From positions 62,001-126,000 of the forward strand of contig NZ_JAODTZ010000026.1 of NCBI RefSeq assembly GCF_025399795.1: DNA of 64,000 nt. Reading direction: 5' to 3'. Each line of letters opens with the position of its first letter. Position 1 is the first letter of the stretch. Below the pieces are notes generated by a model. The model had not been told where the DNA came from and made no database searches. It saw only the letters and a program-made list of their open reading frames with translations. Both the position numbers and the translations under genes were made by a program. The stretch comes from Streptomyces rhizosphaerihabitans. Lineage in GTDB: Bacteria > Actinomycetota > Actinomycetes > Streptomycetales > Streptomycetaceae. This document shows, one piece after another, positions 26,605 to 34,774 of the stretch.

Positions 26605-26945
26605 ACCGAAGTCGTCCGGGCCGCAACCCGGCGGCGTCACCGACACCGCCGGGTTGCGGCCCGGCGTAAGGAACGACCATCGCCGGGTTGCGGACCTGGC
26701 GACGGCCCCTCAGCCGTTGGGGCCGCGCCGGGCGACGACACCCCGGTCGTCGGGGTCGCAACCCGGTGACTGCCCCGAGTTGTCGGCCCGCAATCCGGCG
26801 ACTGCCCCCACCCCGTCGGGGCCGCGACCCGGCAACCCCACAGCCGTCGGGGCCGCAATCCAGCGGCTGTTCCGAATCGAACCGAGCCGTCCGGGTCGCG
26901 CGACCCGGTGACCGCCCCGATCCCGCCGGGGCACAACCCGGTGAT
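26605..26945. repeat. About ten degenerate 33-bp tandem repeats
   Basis: A core resembling TCGGGGCCGCAACCCGG recurs at about 26616, 26649, 26683, 26717, 26750, 26783, 26816, 26847, 26891 and 26926, a period near 33 bp. Units 2 and 3 are inverted in the core (CCGGGTTGCGG). GGCCGCAACCCGG (26619-26631) and CCGGGTTGCGGCC (26649-26661) make a perfect 13-bp stem with a 17-nt loop, a possible terminator. The surrounding 26393-27124 contains no gene I can support. Confidence 0.75.
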
Positions 26946-27124
26946 CCCCCCGCCCGGACGGGTTCCACAACCCCCCGGTCGGTCCAACAGCCGTCCGAGT
27001 CAAGGGACTCGGCGGTGAGCCGACTCCCCTCCGCCCGTGTGAGCCAAGTAGCCGCGGGCGGAGGGGCCGCCCCCGGATCCACCGGGGGCACCCTCTCCCC
27101 ACCACGTCGAAGGGACGACGGACG

Positions 27125-28687
27125 ATGATGTTCCATCCCAGACGCACACTCAGGGCCTTGCTGCTGCCGCTCGCGGCCGGGCTCGCCCTCACGGCCCTCC
27201 CCGCGCAGACCGCGCAGGCGGCGAGCACCCTGACCAACGCCGGGTTCGAGGCCGACGGGACCGGCGCCGCCGTGCCCAGCGGCTGGTCGGAGTCCGGCAC
27301 CACCGGCGCCTCGTACGTCGAGGCCGGTGGCCACGGCGGGAGTTACCGCCTCAGCCACTACTCCGCCTCGGCCTACAAGGTGGAGACCTACCAGACCCTC
27401 ACAGGGCTGACCAACGGGAACTACAAACTCACCGCGTGGGTGCGCTCGGGCGGCGGACAGAACTCCGCCTACCTCGCCCTGAAGAACTGCGGCGGCACCG
27501 AGCAGCGCACCGATCTGCCGGTCTCCACCAGCGGGTGGATCCACCTGGTCGTGCCCGTCGCCGTGACGGGCAACCAGTGCACGATCAGCGTCTACTCCGA
27601 CGCCAACGCCGGAAACTGGATCAACGTCGACGACCTGACGTTCACCTCTGGCACCACCGGACTGACCGTCAAGGGCTCCGACATCTCCTCCCTCGCCAAG
27701 AGCGAGGCCTACGGCGGGGTCTACAAGACCAGTTCCGGCACCACCGGCGACGCGCTCGCCATCCTCAAGTCCGCCGGGATGAACTACGCGCGCCTCAAGG
27801 TCTGGGTGAACCCGGCCGACGGCTACAACAACAAGGCCCGCGTCCTCGCGATGGCCAAGCGCATCAAGGCGCAGGGCATGAAGCTCCTGGTCGACTTCCA
27901 CTACTCGGACACCTGGGCCGACCCCGGCACCCAGACCAAGCCGGCCGCCTGGGCCGGGCACTCGTACAGCCAGCTCAAGACCGACGTCTACAACCACACG
28001 TATGACGTCCTCAACTCCCTGAAGGCGCAGGGCACCACGGCCGACATGGTGCAGATCGGCAACGAGATCAACGGCGGCATGCTCTGGTCCGAGGGTTCCA
28101 CGGACAACTTCGCGCAGCTCGCCGGACTGCTCAACTCCGGCTACGACGCAGCCAAGGCGGTCAGCTCCTCGACCGTCGTGGCCCTGCACCTCGCCAAGGG
28201 CGGGGACCTCACCGGCACCCGCTGGTGGTTCGACACCGCCCTCGCCAACGGCGTGAAGTTCGACGCCATCGGCCTGTCCTACTACGGCTACTGGCACGGC
28301 TCGCTCTACGACTTCCAGACCACCCTGGACGACGCGGCCGCCCGCTACAGCAAGCCGGTCTTCGTCGCCGAGACGGCCTACCCCTTCCGTCTGGACAGCG
28401 ACGACGCGCTCACCAACCAGATCGACACGACCGCCGAACTGGTCTCCGGCTACGCGGCCACGACCACCGGGCAGTCCAACTGGCTGCGGGACGTGATGAA
28501 CATCGTGGAGGCCGTGCCGAACGGCCGCGGTCTCGGCGTCTTCTACTGGGAGGCCACCTGGACGGCGGTCACCGGCAACGGCTGGGACCCGGCCGACGCG
28601 ACGTCCGGCAACGGATGGGAGAACCAGGCCCTGTTCGGCTTCGACGACAAGGCGCTTCCGGCCATGTCCCTGTTCAGTCACCGCTGA
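27125..28687 (+). CDS. Secreted GH53 endo-beta-1,4-galactanase with carbohydrate-binding module
   Basis: A 520-residue extracellular enzyme. The signal peptide ends near residue 32 (PAQTAQA). Residues 34-175 form a beta-sandwich module (STLTNAGFEADGTGAAVPSG...NWINVDDLTF) resembling the galactan-binding CBM61. The GH53 barrel begins GLTVKGSDISSLAKSEAYGG. Acid/base Glu314 is in VQIGNEINGGMLW and nucleophile Glu416 in VFVAETAYPF. The end FYWEATWTAVTGNGWDP and GNGWENQALF is typical. It cleaves beta-1,4-galactan (side chains of pectin) outside the cell, feeding the ABC importer and GH42 enzyme nearby. A GC-rich hairpin follows the stop. Confidence 0.95.
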   Translation: MMFHPRRTLRALLLPLAAGLALTALPAQTAQAASTLTNAGFEADGTGAAVPSGWSESGTTGASYVEAGGHGGSYRLSHYSASAYKVETYQTLTGLTNGNYKLTAWVRSGGGQNSAYLALKNCGGTEQRTDLPVSTSGWIHLVVPVAVTGNQCTISVYSDANAGNWINVDDLTFTSGTTGLTVKGSDISSLAKSEAYGGVYKTSSGTTGDALAILKSAGMNYARLKVWVNPADGYNNKARVLAMAKRIKAQGMKLLVDFHYSDTWADPGTQTKPAAWAGHSYSQLKTDVYNHTYDVLNSLKAQGTTADMVQIGNEINGGMLWSEGSTDNFAQLAGLLNSGYDAAKAVSSSTVVALHLAKGGDLTGTRWWFDTALANGVKFDAIGLSYYGYWHGSLYDFQTTLDDAAARYSKPVFVAETAYPFRLDSDDALTNQIDTTAELVSGYAATTTGQSNWLRDVMNIVEAVPNGRGLGVFYWEATWTAVTGNGWDPADATSGNGWENQALFGFDDKALPAMSLFSHR

Positions 28688-28693
28688 GCCTGG

Positions 28694-28725
28694 CGGGGCC
28701 CGGCCGCCGGTGCGGCCGGGCCCCG
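28694..28725 (+). terminator. Terminator after GH53 gene
   Basis: CGGGGCCCGGCCGC (28694-28707) and GCGGCCGGGCCCCG (28712-28725) form a perfect 14-bp stem with a 4-nt loop, 7 bp after the galactanase stop. Confidence 0.85.
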
Positions 28726-28831
28726 CGCCCTTTCGGAGCAGTTAGGCTCCGGCCAGGGTCGTGGAAGGCCGTGCGTGCCACCCCGGGCTGCGGGACAGTA
28801 GCGGGAGACCGCCGCGACGGAGGGGGACGAG

Positions 28832-29119
28832 ATGCTGAAGGGGCCCGTCAATGGGCAACGACTGGACATCCTGGAGTGGTTGCGGAACCCCGTGGTGCAC
28901 TTCCCGCCGCAGCGCCGCGGCGACCTCGTCGAGGACGGCGTCAGCCCCGAGGCACTCGCCGTCAAACTCGGTGTGAGCCGGGCCGTGGCACGCACCCATC
29001 TCGACCTCCTCACCGGCGTCGGACTGCTGCGCGCCAAGAAGGTGGGACGGCGGACCTACTACCGCCGCGACGAGTACCGCATCGCCGAGGTCACGCACTA
29101 CTTCGAGAAGGGCTGGTAG
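28832..29119 (+). CDS. Small winged-helix (ArsR-like) regulator
   Basis: A 95-residue protein. MLKGPVNGQRLDILEWLRNP, then VSPEALAVKLGVSRAVARTH as HTH and LLRAKKVGRRTYYRRDEYRI as wing. It resembles ArsR-type regulators lacking metal-binding cysteines. GGAGGGGG lies just before the ATG. It is followed 4 bp after its stop by the SMP-30-like gene, so the two form an operon, and it likely regulates that operon. Confidence 0.85.
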   Translation: MLKGPVNGQRLDILEWLRNPVVHFPPQRRGDLVEDGVSPEALAVKLGVSRAVARTHLDLLTGVGLLRAKKVGRRTYYRRDEYRIAEVTHYFEKGW

Positions 29120-29123
29120 ACAC

Positions 29124-30104
29124 GTGGGACAACGGTCCGCGGCGACGGGACACACCGCACTCGCACCCCGGCTCGTCGTGCCCCTCGGCGGCCGTGGCCC
29201 CGAGGACGTGGTGGCCGACCCCCGGGGCGGGGTGCTGACCGGTCTGGAGGACGGCCGCATCGTACGCGTCGACGGGCTCGGTGATCCCGACCGCGTCGGC
29301 GTCCGCGTCGTCGCCGAGACGGGCGGCAGACCGCTGGGCCTCGAACTCCTCCCGGACAACGCTCTGCTGGTGTGCGACGCCGAGCGTGGGCTGCTGCGGA
29401 TCGGGCTCGGGGACGGAGTCGTGCGCGTCCTCGCCGACCGGGTCGCCGGTGTCCCGCTGCGCTTCTGCAGCAACGTGGTCGCCCTCTCGGACGGCACGGT
29501 GTACTTCACCGTCTCCAGCCGGAGTTACCCCCTGAAGCAGTGGATCGGCGATCTCGTCGAACACACCGGATCCGGCTGCCTGCTGCGCCTCGCACCGGGG
29601 GAGACGGAACCCGAAGTGCTGCTGGAGGGACTGCAGTTCGCCAACGGTCTCGCCTCCTCGGCAGACGAGTCCTTCCTCGTCGTCGCGGAGACCGGCGCGT
29701 GGCGCCTCGTCCGCTACTGGCTCACCGGACCGCGGGCGGGCCAGGCCGAGACCTTCGTCGACGACCTCCCGGGCCAGCCGGACAATCTCTGGCGGGCCCC
29801 CGACGGCCCGATCTGGGTGGCACTGGCGGGGCCCCGCGTAGGCGCCCTGGAACTCCTGCACCGCCGGGGCCCGGCCGTTCGGCGCGTTGCGGCCCGGGTC
29901 GCCGTGCGCGCTCCCTTCCGTCCGCCGGGCACCACGGGTGTCCTCGCGGTCGACGACGCGGGCGGCGTCGTGCATCACCTGGAAAGCCGCCGTGCGCGGT
30001 TCCGTATGGTCACCAGCGTCTGTGAGGCCGACGGCCTGCTGATTCTCGGAAGCATCTGGGAGCGGGGCCTCGCGGTCTGTGATCTGCCCGGCACCTCCGA
30101 CTGA
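29124..30104 (+). CDS. SMP-30/strictosidine-synthase-like beta-propeller
   Basis: A 326-residue protein with a GTG start. Propeller signatures include GPEDVVADPRGGVLTGLEDG, RPLGLELLPDNALLVCDAER, SNVVALSDGTVYFTVSSR, LEGLQFANGLASSADESFLV and LPGQPDNLWRAPDGPIWVAL. This matches the family of gluconolactonase/strictosidine-synthase/APMAP proteins, which are lactonases or esterases binding a divalent metal in the propeller centre. The substrate is unknown. There is no signal peptide. It is co-transcribed with the small ArsR-like regulator. Confidence 0.85.
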   Translation: MGQRSAATGHTALAPRLVVPLGGRGPEDVVADPRGGVLTGLEDGRIVRVDGLGDPDRVGVRVVAETGGRPLGLELLPDNALLVCDAERGLLRIGLGDGVVRVLADRVAGVPLRFCSNVVALSDGTVYFTVSSRSYPLKQWIGDLVEHTGSGCLLRLAPGETEPEVLLEGLQFANGLASSADESFLVVAETGAWRLVRYWLTGPRAGQAETFVDDLPGQPDNLWRAPDGPIWVALAGPRVGALELLHRRGPAVRRVAARVAVRAPFRPPGTTGVLAVDDAGGVVHHLESRRARFRMVTSVCEADGLLILGSIWERGLAVCDLPGTSD

Positions 30105-30201
30105 GCCGCCGCGCGAGGCCTTTCGAGGGACGGGCCGGGTGTGCGCGGCCCGAGCCCCCGGCGTTACCCTGTTCACCGGCCGCGATCTTGCATTGCGGCG
30201 C

Positions 30202-30258
30202 GGCGGTGGGGCCCGCCGTACCCGAACCGCGGCACGGATGCCGCCGACGGTCCCTGCT
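30202..30258 (+). ncRNA. Fluoride riboswitch (crcB motif)
   Basis: GGCGGTGGGGCCCGCC, then AACCGCGGC, a hairpin GCGGC/GCCGC, and CGACGGTCCCTGCT reproduce the crcB-motif consensus (GGCGAUGNGGCCCGCC...AAC...UGAUGGCCUCUAC) in order. GGCG (30202-30205) pairs with CGCC (30214-30217). The downstream strand pseudoknots with the GGGGCC loop. It lies 50 bp upstream of crcB, exactly where this riboswitch class is found. Fluoride binding would switch the exporter operon on. Confidence 0.85.
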
Positions 30259-30307
30259 TGCGATGCTGTGTGCCCGCACCGGCCCGGCGAGTAGGAGCGC
30301 CAGACAC

Positions 30308-30772
30308 ATGACAGTCCCGCATCCCGAGCGCGTCGGCGAATCCGGCACGCCCGCGCGCGTGGCGTCTCCCTGGCGGGGCCAGGGTCCGGTCGTCGCGGTG
30401 GTCGCCCTCGGCGGGGCCATCGGCGCCACGGCCCGGTACGGAGCGGCGCGGCTGTGGCCCACACCGGACGGCGCCTTCCCCTGGACCACGTTCACGGTCA
30501 ATGTCGTGGGCTGCGCCGTGATCGGCGTCTTCATGGTGCTGATCACCGACGCGTGGAGGGCGCACCGCCTGGTGCGTCCCTTCTTCGGCACCGGAGTCCT
30601 CGGCGGCTTCACCACCTTCTCGACGTACGCCGTCGACATCCGGAAACTGGTCGGCACGGGCCACCCGGGCACCGGGCTCGGCTATCTCGCCGCGACCCTG
30701 TGCGCGGCGCTCGCAGCGATGTGGCTCGCGGTGACGGCGACCCGCCGCGCCCTGGCGTGGAGGCGGCGATGA
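30308..30772 (+). CDS. crcB: CrcB/Fluc fluoride channel subunit 1
   Basis: A 154-residue four-helix membrane protein after a 24-residue hydrophilic tail. Family signatures: ALGGAIGATARYGAARLW, PWTTFTVNVVGCAVIGVF, and GTGVLGGFTTFSTYAVDI. The Asn in TVNVVG and the TFSTY segment line the fluoride pore. Fluc channels work as dual-topology dimers; here a second crcB suggests a heterodimer. Its stop overlaps the DUF190 start by 4 bp. It is controlled by the riboswitch at 30202-30258. Confidence 0.93.
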   Translation: MTVPHPERVGESGTPARVASPWRGQGPVVAVVALGGAIGATARYGAARLWPTPDGAFPWTTFTVNVVGCAVIGVFMVLITDAWRAHRLVRPFFGTGVLGGFTTFSTYAVDIRKLVGTGHPGTGLGYLAATLCAALAAMWLAVTATRRALAWRRR

Positions 30773-31179
30773 CAAGACTGACGGGCAGCGCCCTGCGGAT
30801 GACGATCTTCATCGGCGAGAACGACACCTGGCACCACAAGCCGCTCTACGCGGAGATCGTGCACCGCGCCCACGCGGCGGGCCTCGCGGGCGCCAGCGTC
30901 TTCCGGGGCATCGAGGGTTTCGGCACCTCCTCCCTCATCCACACCTCGCGCCTGCTCTCGCTGAGCGAGGACCTTCCGGTGGCCGTGATCGTCGTGGACA
31001 CCGAGGCGCGCGTGCGGGCCTTCCTGCCGCAGCTCGACGAACTCGTCACCGAGGGCCTGGTGATCCTCGACGACTGCGAGGCCATCCATTACGGGGGACG
31101 GGACCGCACCCCCGAGGGCTCCCCGGGCACCACAGCCGCCGCCGGCGATCTGCCTGGGAAGGGTGAGAAGTCGTTGTGA
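30769..31179 (+). CDS. DUF190 (PII-like) protein between crcB genes
   Basis: A 136-residue soluble protein of ferredoxin-like, PII-related fold. Motifs: LRMTIFIGENDTWHHKPLYA, GLAGASVFRGIEGFG and LPVAVIVVDTEARV. DUF190 proteins sit beside crcB in many bacteria and are thought to modulate fluoride export, though a mechanism is not established. The start and stop each overlap the flanking crcB genes by 4 bp, showing strict co-translation. The last 25 residues are a Gly/Pro-rich tail. Confidence 0.9.
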   Translation: MTRLTGSALRMTIFIGENDTWHHKPLYAEIVHRAHAAGLAGASVFRGIEGFGTSSLIHTSRLLSLSEDLPVAVIVVDTEARVRAFLPQLDELVTEGLVILDDCEAIHYGGRDRTPEGSPGTTAAAGDLPGKGEKSL

Positions 31180-31550
31180 ACTGGCTGCTGGTGATCGTCG
31201 GTGCCGCGGTCGGCGCACCCCTGCGCCATCTGACCGACCGGGCGGTACAGCTGAAGCACGATACGGTCTTCCCCTGGGGCACCCTCGTCGTGAACGTGAC
31301 AGGGTGCCTGGTTCTCGGTCTGCTGACCGGTGCCGCCTCGGCCGGTCAGGTGTCCGAACACCTGCAACTGCTGATCGGGACCGGTCTGTGCGGGGCGCTG
31401 ACCACGTACTCGACGTTCTCGTACGAGACCCTGCGGCTGACCGAGACCGGTGCGGGGTTCTACGCTGCCGCCAACGTGATCGTGAGCGTGACGGCGGGCC
31501 TCGGCGCGGCGTTCGCCGGGGTCTCGTTTGCGCAAGCTTTGTGGACGTAG
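31176..31550 (+). CDS. crcB: CrcB/Fluc fluoride channel subunit 2
   Basis: A 124-residue four-helix protein with a GTG start: MNWLLVIVGAAVGAPLRHLT, FPWGTLVVNVTGCLVLGLL, GTGLCGALTTYSTFSYETL. Pore Asn and the TYSTF segment are present. Compared with subunit 1 it has no N-terminal tail. Probably assembles with subunit 1 as an antiparallel heterodimer. It is the last gene of the fluoride operon. Confidence 0.93.
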   Translation: MNWLLVIVGAAVGAPLRHLTDRAVQLKHDTVFPWGTLVVNVTGCLVLGLLTGAASAGQVSEHLQLLIGTGLCGALTTYSTFSYETLRLTETGAGFYAAANVIVSVTAGLGAAFAGVSFAQALWT

Positions 31551-31633
31551 ATGACGGGCGTCCGCGCGCATAGGTAACACTGTCTCCTGCACCGTCTACA
31601 GCACTGTCGACCAACTCCTCAGAACTGGATCCC

Positions 31634-32470
31634 ATGAGCGTCATCAACGTCGGTCAGGCCGTCGTCCTCGGAGTCGTCGAGGGGGTGACCGAATTCCTTC
31701 CCGTGTCCTCGACCGGTCACCTCAAGATCACCGAGGGGCTGATGAACATCCCCGTCGACGACGACGCCGTCGTCGGCTTCTCCGCGGTCATCCAGGTCGG
31801 CGCGATCGCCGCCGTGCTCGTGTACTTCTTCAAGGACATCGTGCGGATCGTCTCCGCCTGGGGACGCGGGCTGCGCAACAAGGACGAGCGGCACAACCAC
31901 GACTACAAGTTCGCCTGGTGGGTCATCTACGCGACGATCCCGATCGTGGCCGTGGGTCTCGCGGCCAAGCCGCTCATCGAGGGTCCGCTGGCCTCCCTGT
32001 GGGTGGTCGCGGGCTCGTTGATCGCGGGCAGTGCCGTGATGTGGGCGGCCGACCAGATGGGCCGCCACAAGCGCGGTGAGGACGACGTCTCGTTCAAGGA
32101 CGCGATGCTGGTCGGCAGCTCCCAGATCCTCGCCCTGCTTTTCCCCGGCTTCTCGCGCTCCGGCGCCACCATGTCGACGGGCCTCATCCTCGACCTGGAC
32201 CGCGTCGCCGCCACCCGGCTCTCCTTCTTCCTCGGCATCCCGGCCCTCACCGGCGCGGGTCTGTACGAGCTGAAGGACGCCCTGGGCACCGGAGTGGGCG
32301 CCGCTCCGCTGATCGTCGGCACCGTCGTGTCGTTCGTCGTCGCCTACGCCTCGATCGCCTGGCTGCTGAAGTTCGTCGCCAAGCACTCCTTCAACGCCTT
32401 CGTGATCTACCGCATCATCATCGGCGTGCTGCTCTTCGGGCTGCTGGGCGCGGGCATCATCGACAGCTGA
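31634..32470 (+). CDS. uppP: Undecaprenyl-diphosphatase UppP (BacA)
   Basis: A 278-residue membrane enzyme that dephosphorylates undecaprenyl diphosphate, recycling the peptidoglycan lipid carrier and conferring bacitracin tolerance. Both signature motifs are intact: EGVTEFLPVSSTGHLKI (E and S active site) and LLFPGFSRSGATMSTGL (Arg and Ser). About eight helices. It lies 83 bp after the crcB operon. Its stop lies in a run of GACAGCT repeats (32462-32487), four copies, which shifts the end of the frame; an intrinsic terminator follows. Confidence 0.95.
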   Translation: MSVINVGQAVVLGVVEGVTEFLPVSSTGHLKITEGLMNIPVDDDAVVGFSAVIQVGAIAAVLVYFFKDIVRIVSAWGRGLRNKDERHNHDYKFAWWVIYATIPIVAVGLAAKPLIEGPLASLWVVAGSLIAGSAVMWAADQMGRHKRGEDDVSFKDAMLVGSSQILALLFPGFSRSGATMSTGLILDLDRVAATRLSFFLGIPALTGAGLYELKDALGTGVGAAPLIVGTVVSFVVAYASIAWLLKFVAKHSFNAFVIYRIIIGVLLFGLLGAGIIDS

Positions 32471-32533
32471 CAGCTGACAGCTGACAGCCCAGGGCGCCGG
32501 TGCGAGCCTGTCCCAGGGCGTGAACAAGCCGCT

Positions 32534-32575
32534 CACAGGGGCGCGAAGCCGATTTCCAGGCTTCGCGCCCCTGTG
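32534..32575 (+). terminator. Intrinsic terminator after uppP
   Basis: A perfect 17-bp stem (32534-32550 with 32559-32575, beginning CACAGGGGCGCGAAGCC) with an 8-nt loop is followed by TTCTTCCT. It is a strong rho-independent terminator by local standards. Confidence 0.9.
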
Positions 32576-32606
32576 TTCTTCCTCTGTGTCCTTCCTCGCA
32601 CCCCGC

Positions 32607-32670
32607 TTGACATCCCCTTCGGCCGCCCGGAGTATCGCGTCCGTGAACCTGTCAGACAGCCAGACAGGTG
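32607..32670 (+). promoter_or_regulatory. Promoter and operator of the FadR-asparaginase operon
   Basis: TTGACA at 32607-32612 and AGTATC/TATCGC about 18-20 bp on leave almost no room before the GTG at 32643, so the transcript is probably leaderless. CTGTCAGACAG (32649-32659) is a perfect odd-centred palindrome, and ACCTGTC...GACAGGT (32648-32668) forms a wider inverted repeat. This suits a GntR/FadR operator placed inside the first codons for autoregulation. Confidence 0.5.
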
Positions 32671-33374
32671 GGGCGGTGCCGCGGCGTGTCAGCGCCATGG
32701 AAGCGGTGCTCACCCACCTCCGCGACGCCATCGAGCGAGGCGACCACGCCGTCGGCGACAAGCTCCCCTCCGAGGCCGAGCTCTGCCGCCGCCTGGAGGT
32801 CAGCCGCCCCGTGCTGCGCGAGGCGCTGCGGGCCCTCCAGGTGATGGGCCTGACGGTGTCCCGTACCGGCAAGGGCACCTTCGTGGTGGCCGACGCGGTC
32901 CAGGACCCCACCTTCGGCGACTACGCGGCCGGCGACCTCCTCGAAGTACGGCGCCATGTCGAGATCCCCGTCGCCGGCTACGCGGCCGTGCGCCGCACCC
33001 CGGAGAACCTCGACCACCTCGCCCACCTGCTCGACCGGATGGAGCGGGAGACCGACACCACGGCCTGGGTCGCCATGGACACGATCTTCCACATCGCCAT
33101 CGCCGAGGCCTCCCAGAACCCGGTCTTCCGCCGTGTCATCGAGGAGATCCGGGACGCGCTGGCCCGTCAGTCGGCCTTCCTGAACGACCTCGGCGGCCGC
33201 CGGGAGCAGTCGAACCGGGAACACCGGGCGATCGTCGAAGCACTGGTCGACGGCAGTGAACAGGACGCGGTCGAGGCCATGTCCCACCACCTCGACCGGG
33301 TGGACACCGCGCTCACCTCCATCGTGCGCCCCGGGCGCACGGACACCCCCACGAAAGGCGGACCCGACGCGTGA
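32643..33374 (+). CDS. FadR/GntR-family repressor
   Basis: A 243-residue regulator with a GTG start. Winged HTH: MEAVLTHLRDAIERGDHAVG, KLPSEAELCRRLEVSRPVLR, EALRALQVMGLTVSRTGKGT. The C-terminal FCD ligand-binding domain has RRHVEIPVAGYAAVRRTPEN and the metal-ligand His-containing helices DTIFHIAIAEASQNPVF and NREHRAIVEALVDGS. FCD proteins bind small organic acids. Its stop overlaps the asparaginase start by 4 bp, so it should control asparagine breakdown. The GTG at 32643 is chosen over 32520 because the latter lies inside the uppP terminator. Confidence 0.9.
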   Translation: MNLSDSQTGGAVPRRVSAMEAVLTHLRDAIERGDHAVGDKLPSEAELCRRLEVSRPVLREALRALQVMGLTVSRTGKGTFVVADAVQDPTFGDYAAGDLLEVRRHVEIPVAGYAAVRRTPENLDHLAHLLDRMERETDTTAWVAMDTIFHIAIAEASQNPVFRRVIEEIRDALARQSAFLNDLGGRREQSNREHRAIVEALVDGSEQDAVEAMSHHLDRVDTALTSIVRPGRTDTPTKGGPDA

Positions 33375-34405
33375 ACCCGACCCTGACGCACGGAGGTCCG
33401 CCCGTCGCGGCGGCCCCCGTGATCCGCGAACCCCTGCACGCGCCCGTCGCCCACCTCGTACGCGGCGGCGTGATCGAGGGCATCCACTACGGCTCGGTCG
33501 TCGTCCTGGGTGCCGACGGCGGCGTGGAACTCCGCATCGGCGACATCGAGGCGGCCTTCTACCCACGTTCGGCACTCAAGCCCGTACAGGCCGTGGCGAT
33601 GCTGCGCGCCGGGCTCCCGCTGGACGGCGAACTGCTCGCGCTCGCCGCGGCCAGCCACTCCGGCGAGGAACGGCATCTCGCCGGCACCCGGCGCATCCTG
33701 GAGACGGCCGGGCTGTCCGAGCAGCGCCTGCGCAACATCCCCGACCTGCCCTTCGACCCGGTCGTCCGGGAGACCTGGATACGCGACCGCCGGATGCCCT
33801 CCCGGCTCGCCCAGAACTGCTCCGGCAAGCACGCGGCCATGCTGTACACCGCCCGCCTCAACGACTGGTCGCTCGACGACTACCTCGACCCGGCGCACCC
33901 GCTCCAGCGGGCGATCGCCGCCACCGTCGAGGACCTCACCGGACAGGCCGTCGCCCAGGTCACCGTCGACGGCTGCGGCGCGCCCCTGTTCTCCGTCTCG
34001 CTCCAAGGCCTCGCCCGCGCCGCCGTCCGGATCGCCACCGCCGCGCCGGGCACCCCCGAGGCCCGGGTGGCCGACGCGATGCGCGAGCACGCCGAGATGG
34101 CCTCCGGGTCCGGGCGTGACGTCGCCGCTCTGATGCGCGCGGTGCCGGGGCTGCTCGCCAAGGACGGTTTCGAGGGCGTCCAGGTCGCGGCGCTGCCCGA
34201 CGGCCGCGCCGTCGCCGTGAAGATCGCCGACGGCGCCGACCGGGCGCGTGTCCCGGTGGCCGCCGCGGCCCTGGCACGGGCCGGGGTCGACCCGGCCGCC
34301 CTCGCCGAGTTCGCGGGCGCGCCCCTCCTCGGCGGCGGCGCGGTGGTCGGCAGCGTCCGGCCCGTCCGCGCCCTCGGCGCGCTCGACCGGCCTGCGTACG
34401 CCTGA
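33371..34405 (+). CDS. L-asparaginase, Rhizobium etli type (PF06089)
   Basis: A 344-residue enzyme converting L-asparagine to aspartate and ammonia. It belongs to the thermolabile class related to serine-dependent hydrolases, not to the E. coli type. Motifs: FYPRSALKPVQAVAMLRAG, ALAAASHSGEERHLAGTRRI, LAQNCSGKHAAML (Cys and Lys), VDGCGAPLFSVSL, and KIADGADRARVPVAAAAL near the end. The Ser-Lys pair in RSALKP and SGKH are probably catalytic. The GTG overlaps the FadR stop. It lacks a signal peptide. Confidence 0.9.
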   Translation: MNPTLTHGGPPVAAAPVIREPLHAPVAHLVRGGVIEGIHYGSVVVLGADGGVELRIGDIEAAFYPRSALKPVQAVAMLRAGLPLDGELLALAAASHSGEERHLAGTRRILETAGLSEQRLRNIPDLPFDPVVRETWIRDRRMPSRLAQNCSGKHAAMLYTARLNDWSLDDYLDPAHPLQRAIAATVEDLTGQAVAQVTVDGCGAPLFSVSLQGLARAAVRIATAAPGTPEARVADAMREHAEMASGSGRDVAALMRAVPGLLAKDGFEGVQVAALPDGRAVAVKIADGADRARVPVAAAALARAGVDPAALAEFAGAPLLGGGAVVGSVRPVRALGALDRPAYA

Positions 34406-34774
34406 CGTACGCCGACAGCATTCGCAACCGGCCGCGGTGACCCCCGACTCATCGTGCAAATCGGCCTGTTGACGCCCGAGGCGGTTCGGCGGCCCACGGC
34501 GGCCCGAGGCCGGTGGAAGCACGAACAGCGGCGGCCAGGACGCCCTGGGCCAGACGATGGTCGGACACGGGGGAACAGAGTTCGTCGGCCGTCGTTCGAG
34601 CCTGGGCCGGGACGCCCACGGCCGGGACGAGGTTCGGATGCAAGGGGGCAAGCTCCACCGGGCATTGTCCGAACCTGGGCCGGAACACCAGGGCCGGGAC
34701 GAGCGCCTGACGCAGGGGGCGAGGTCCCCGGGACGGTCCGCATCGATGAGCCGTGGGACCGAGTGGGCGGCACA
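34406..34774. other. Intergenic with a repeated 36-bp block
   Basis: No gene. Two imperfect copies of CCTGGGCCGG...GGCCGGGACGAG occur at about 34595-34632 and 34669-34713. These may form alternative hairpins in the glutaminase leader. Confidence 0.4.

Noticed and set aside
26605..26945. CRISPR array
   Set aside because: Units are degenerate and contiguous without unique spacers, some cores are inverted, and there are no cas genes in the window.
26603..28681. 692-codon minus-strand frame opposite the GH53 gene
   Set aside because: Antisense shadow of the galactanase and of the 33-bp repeats; no recognisable motif.
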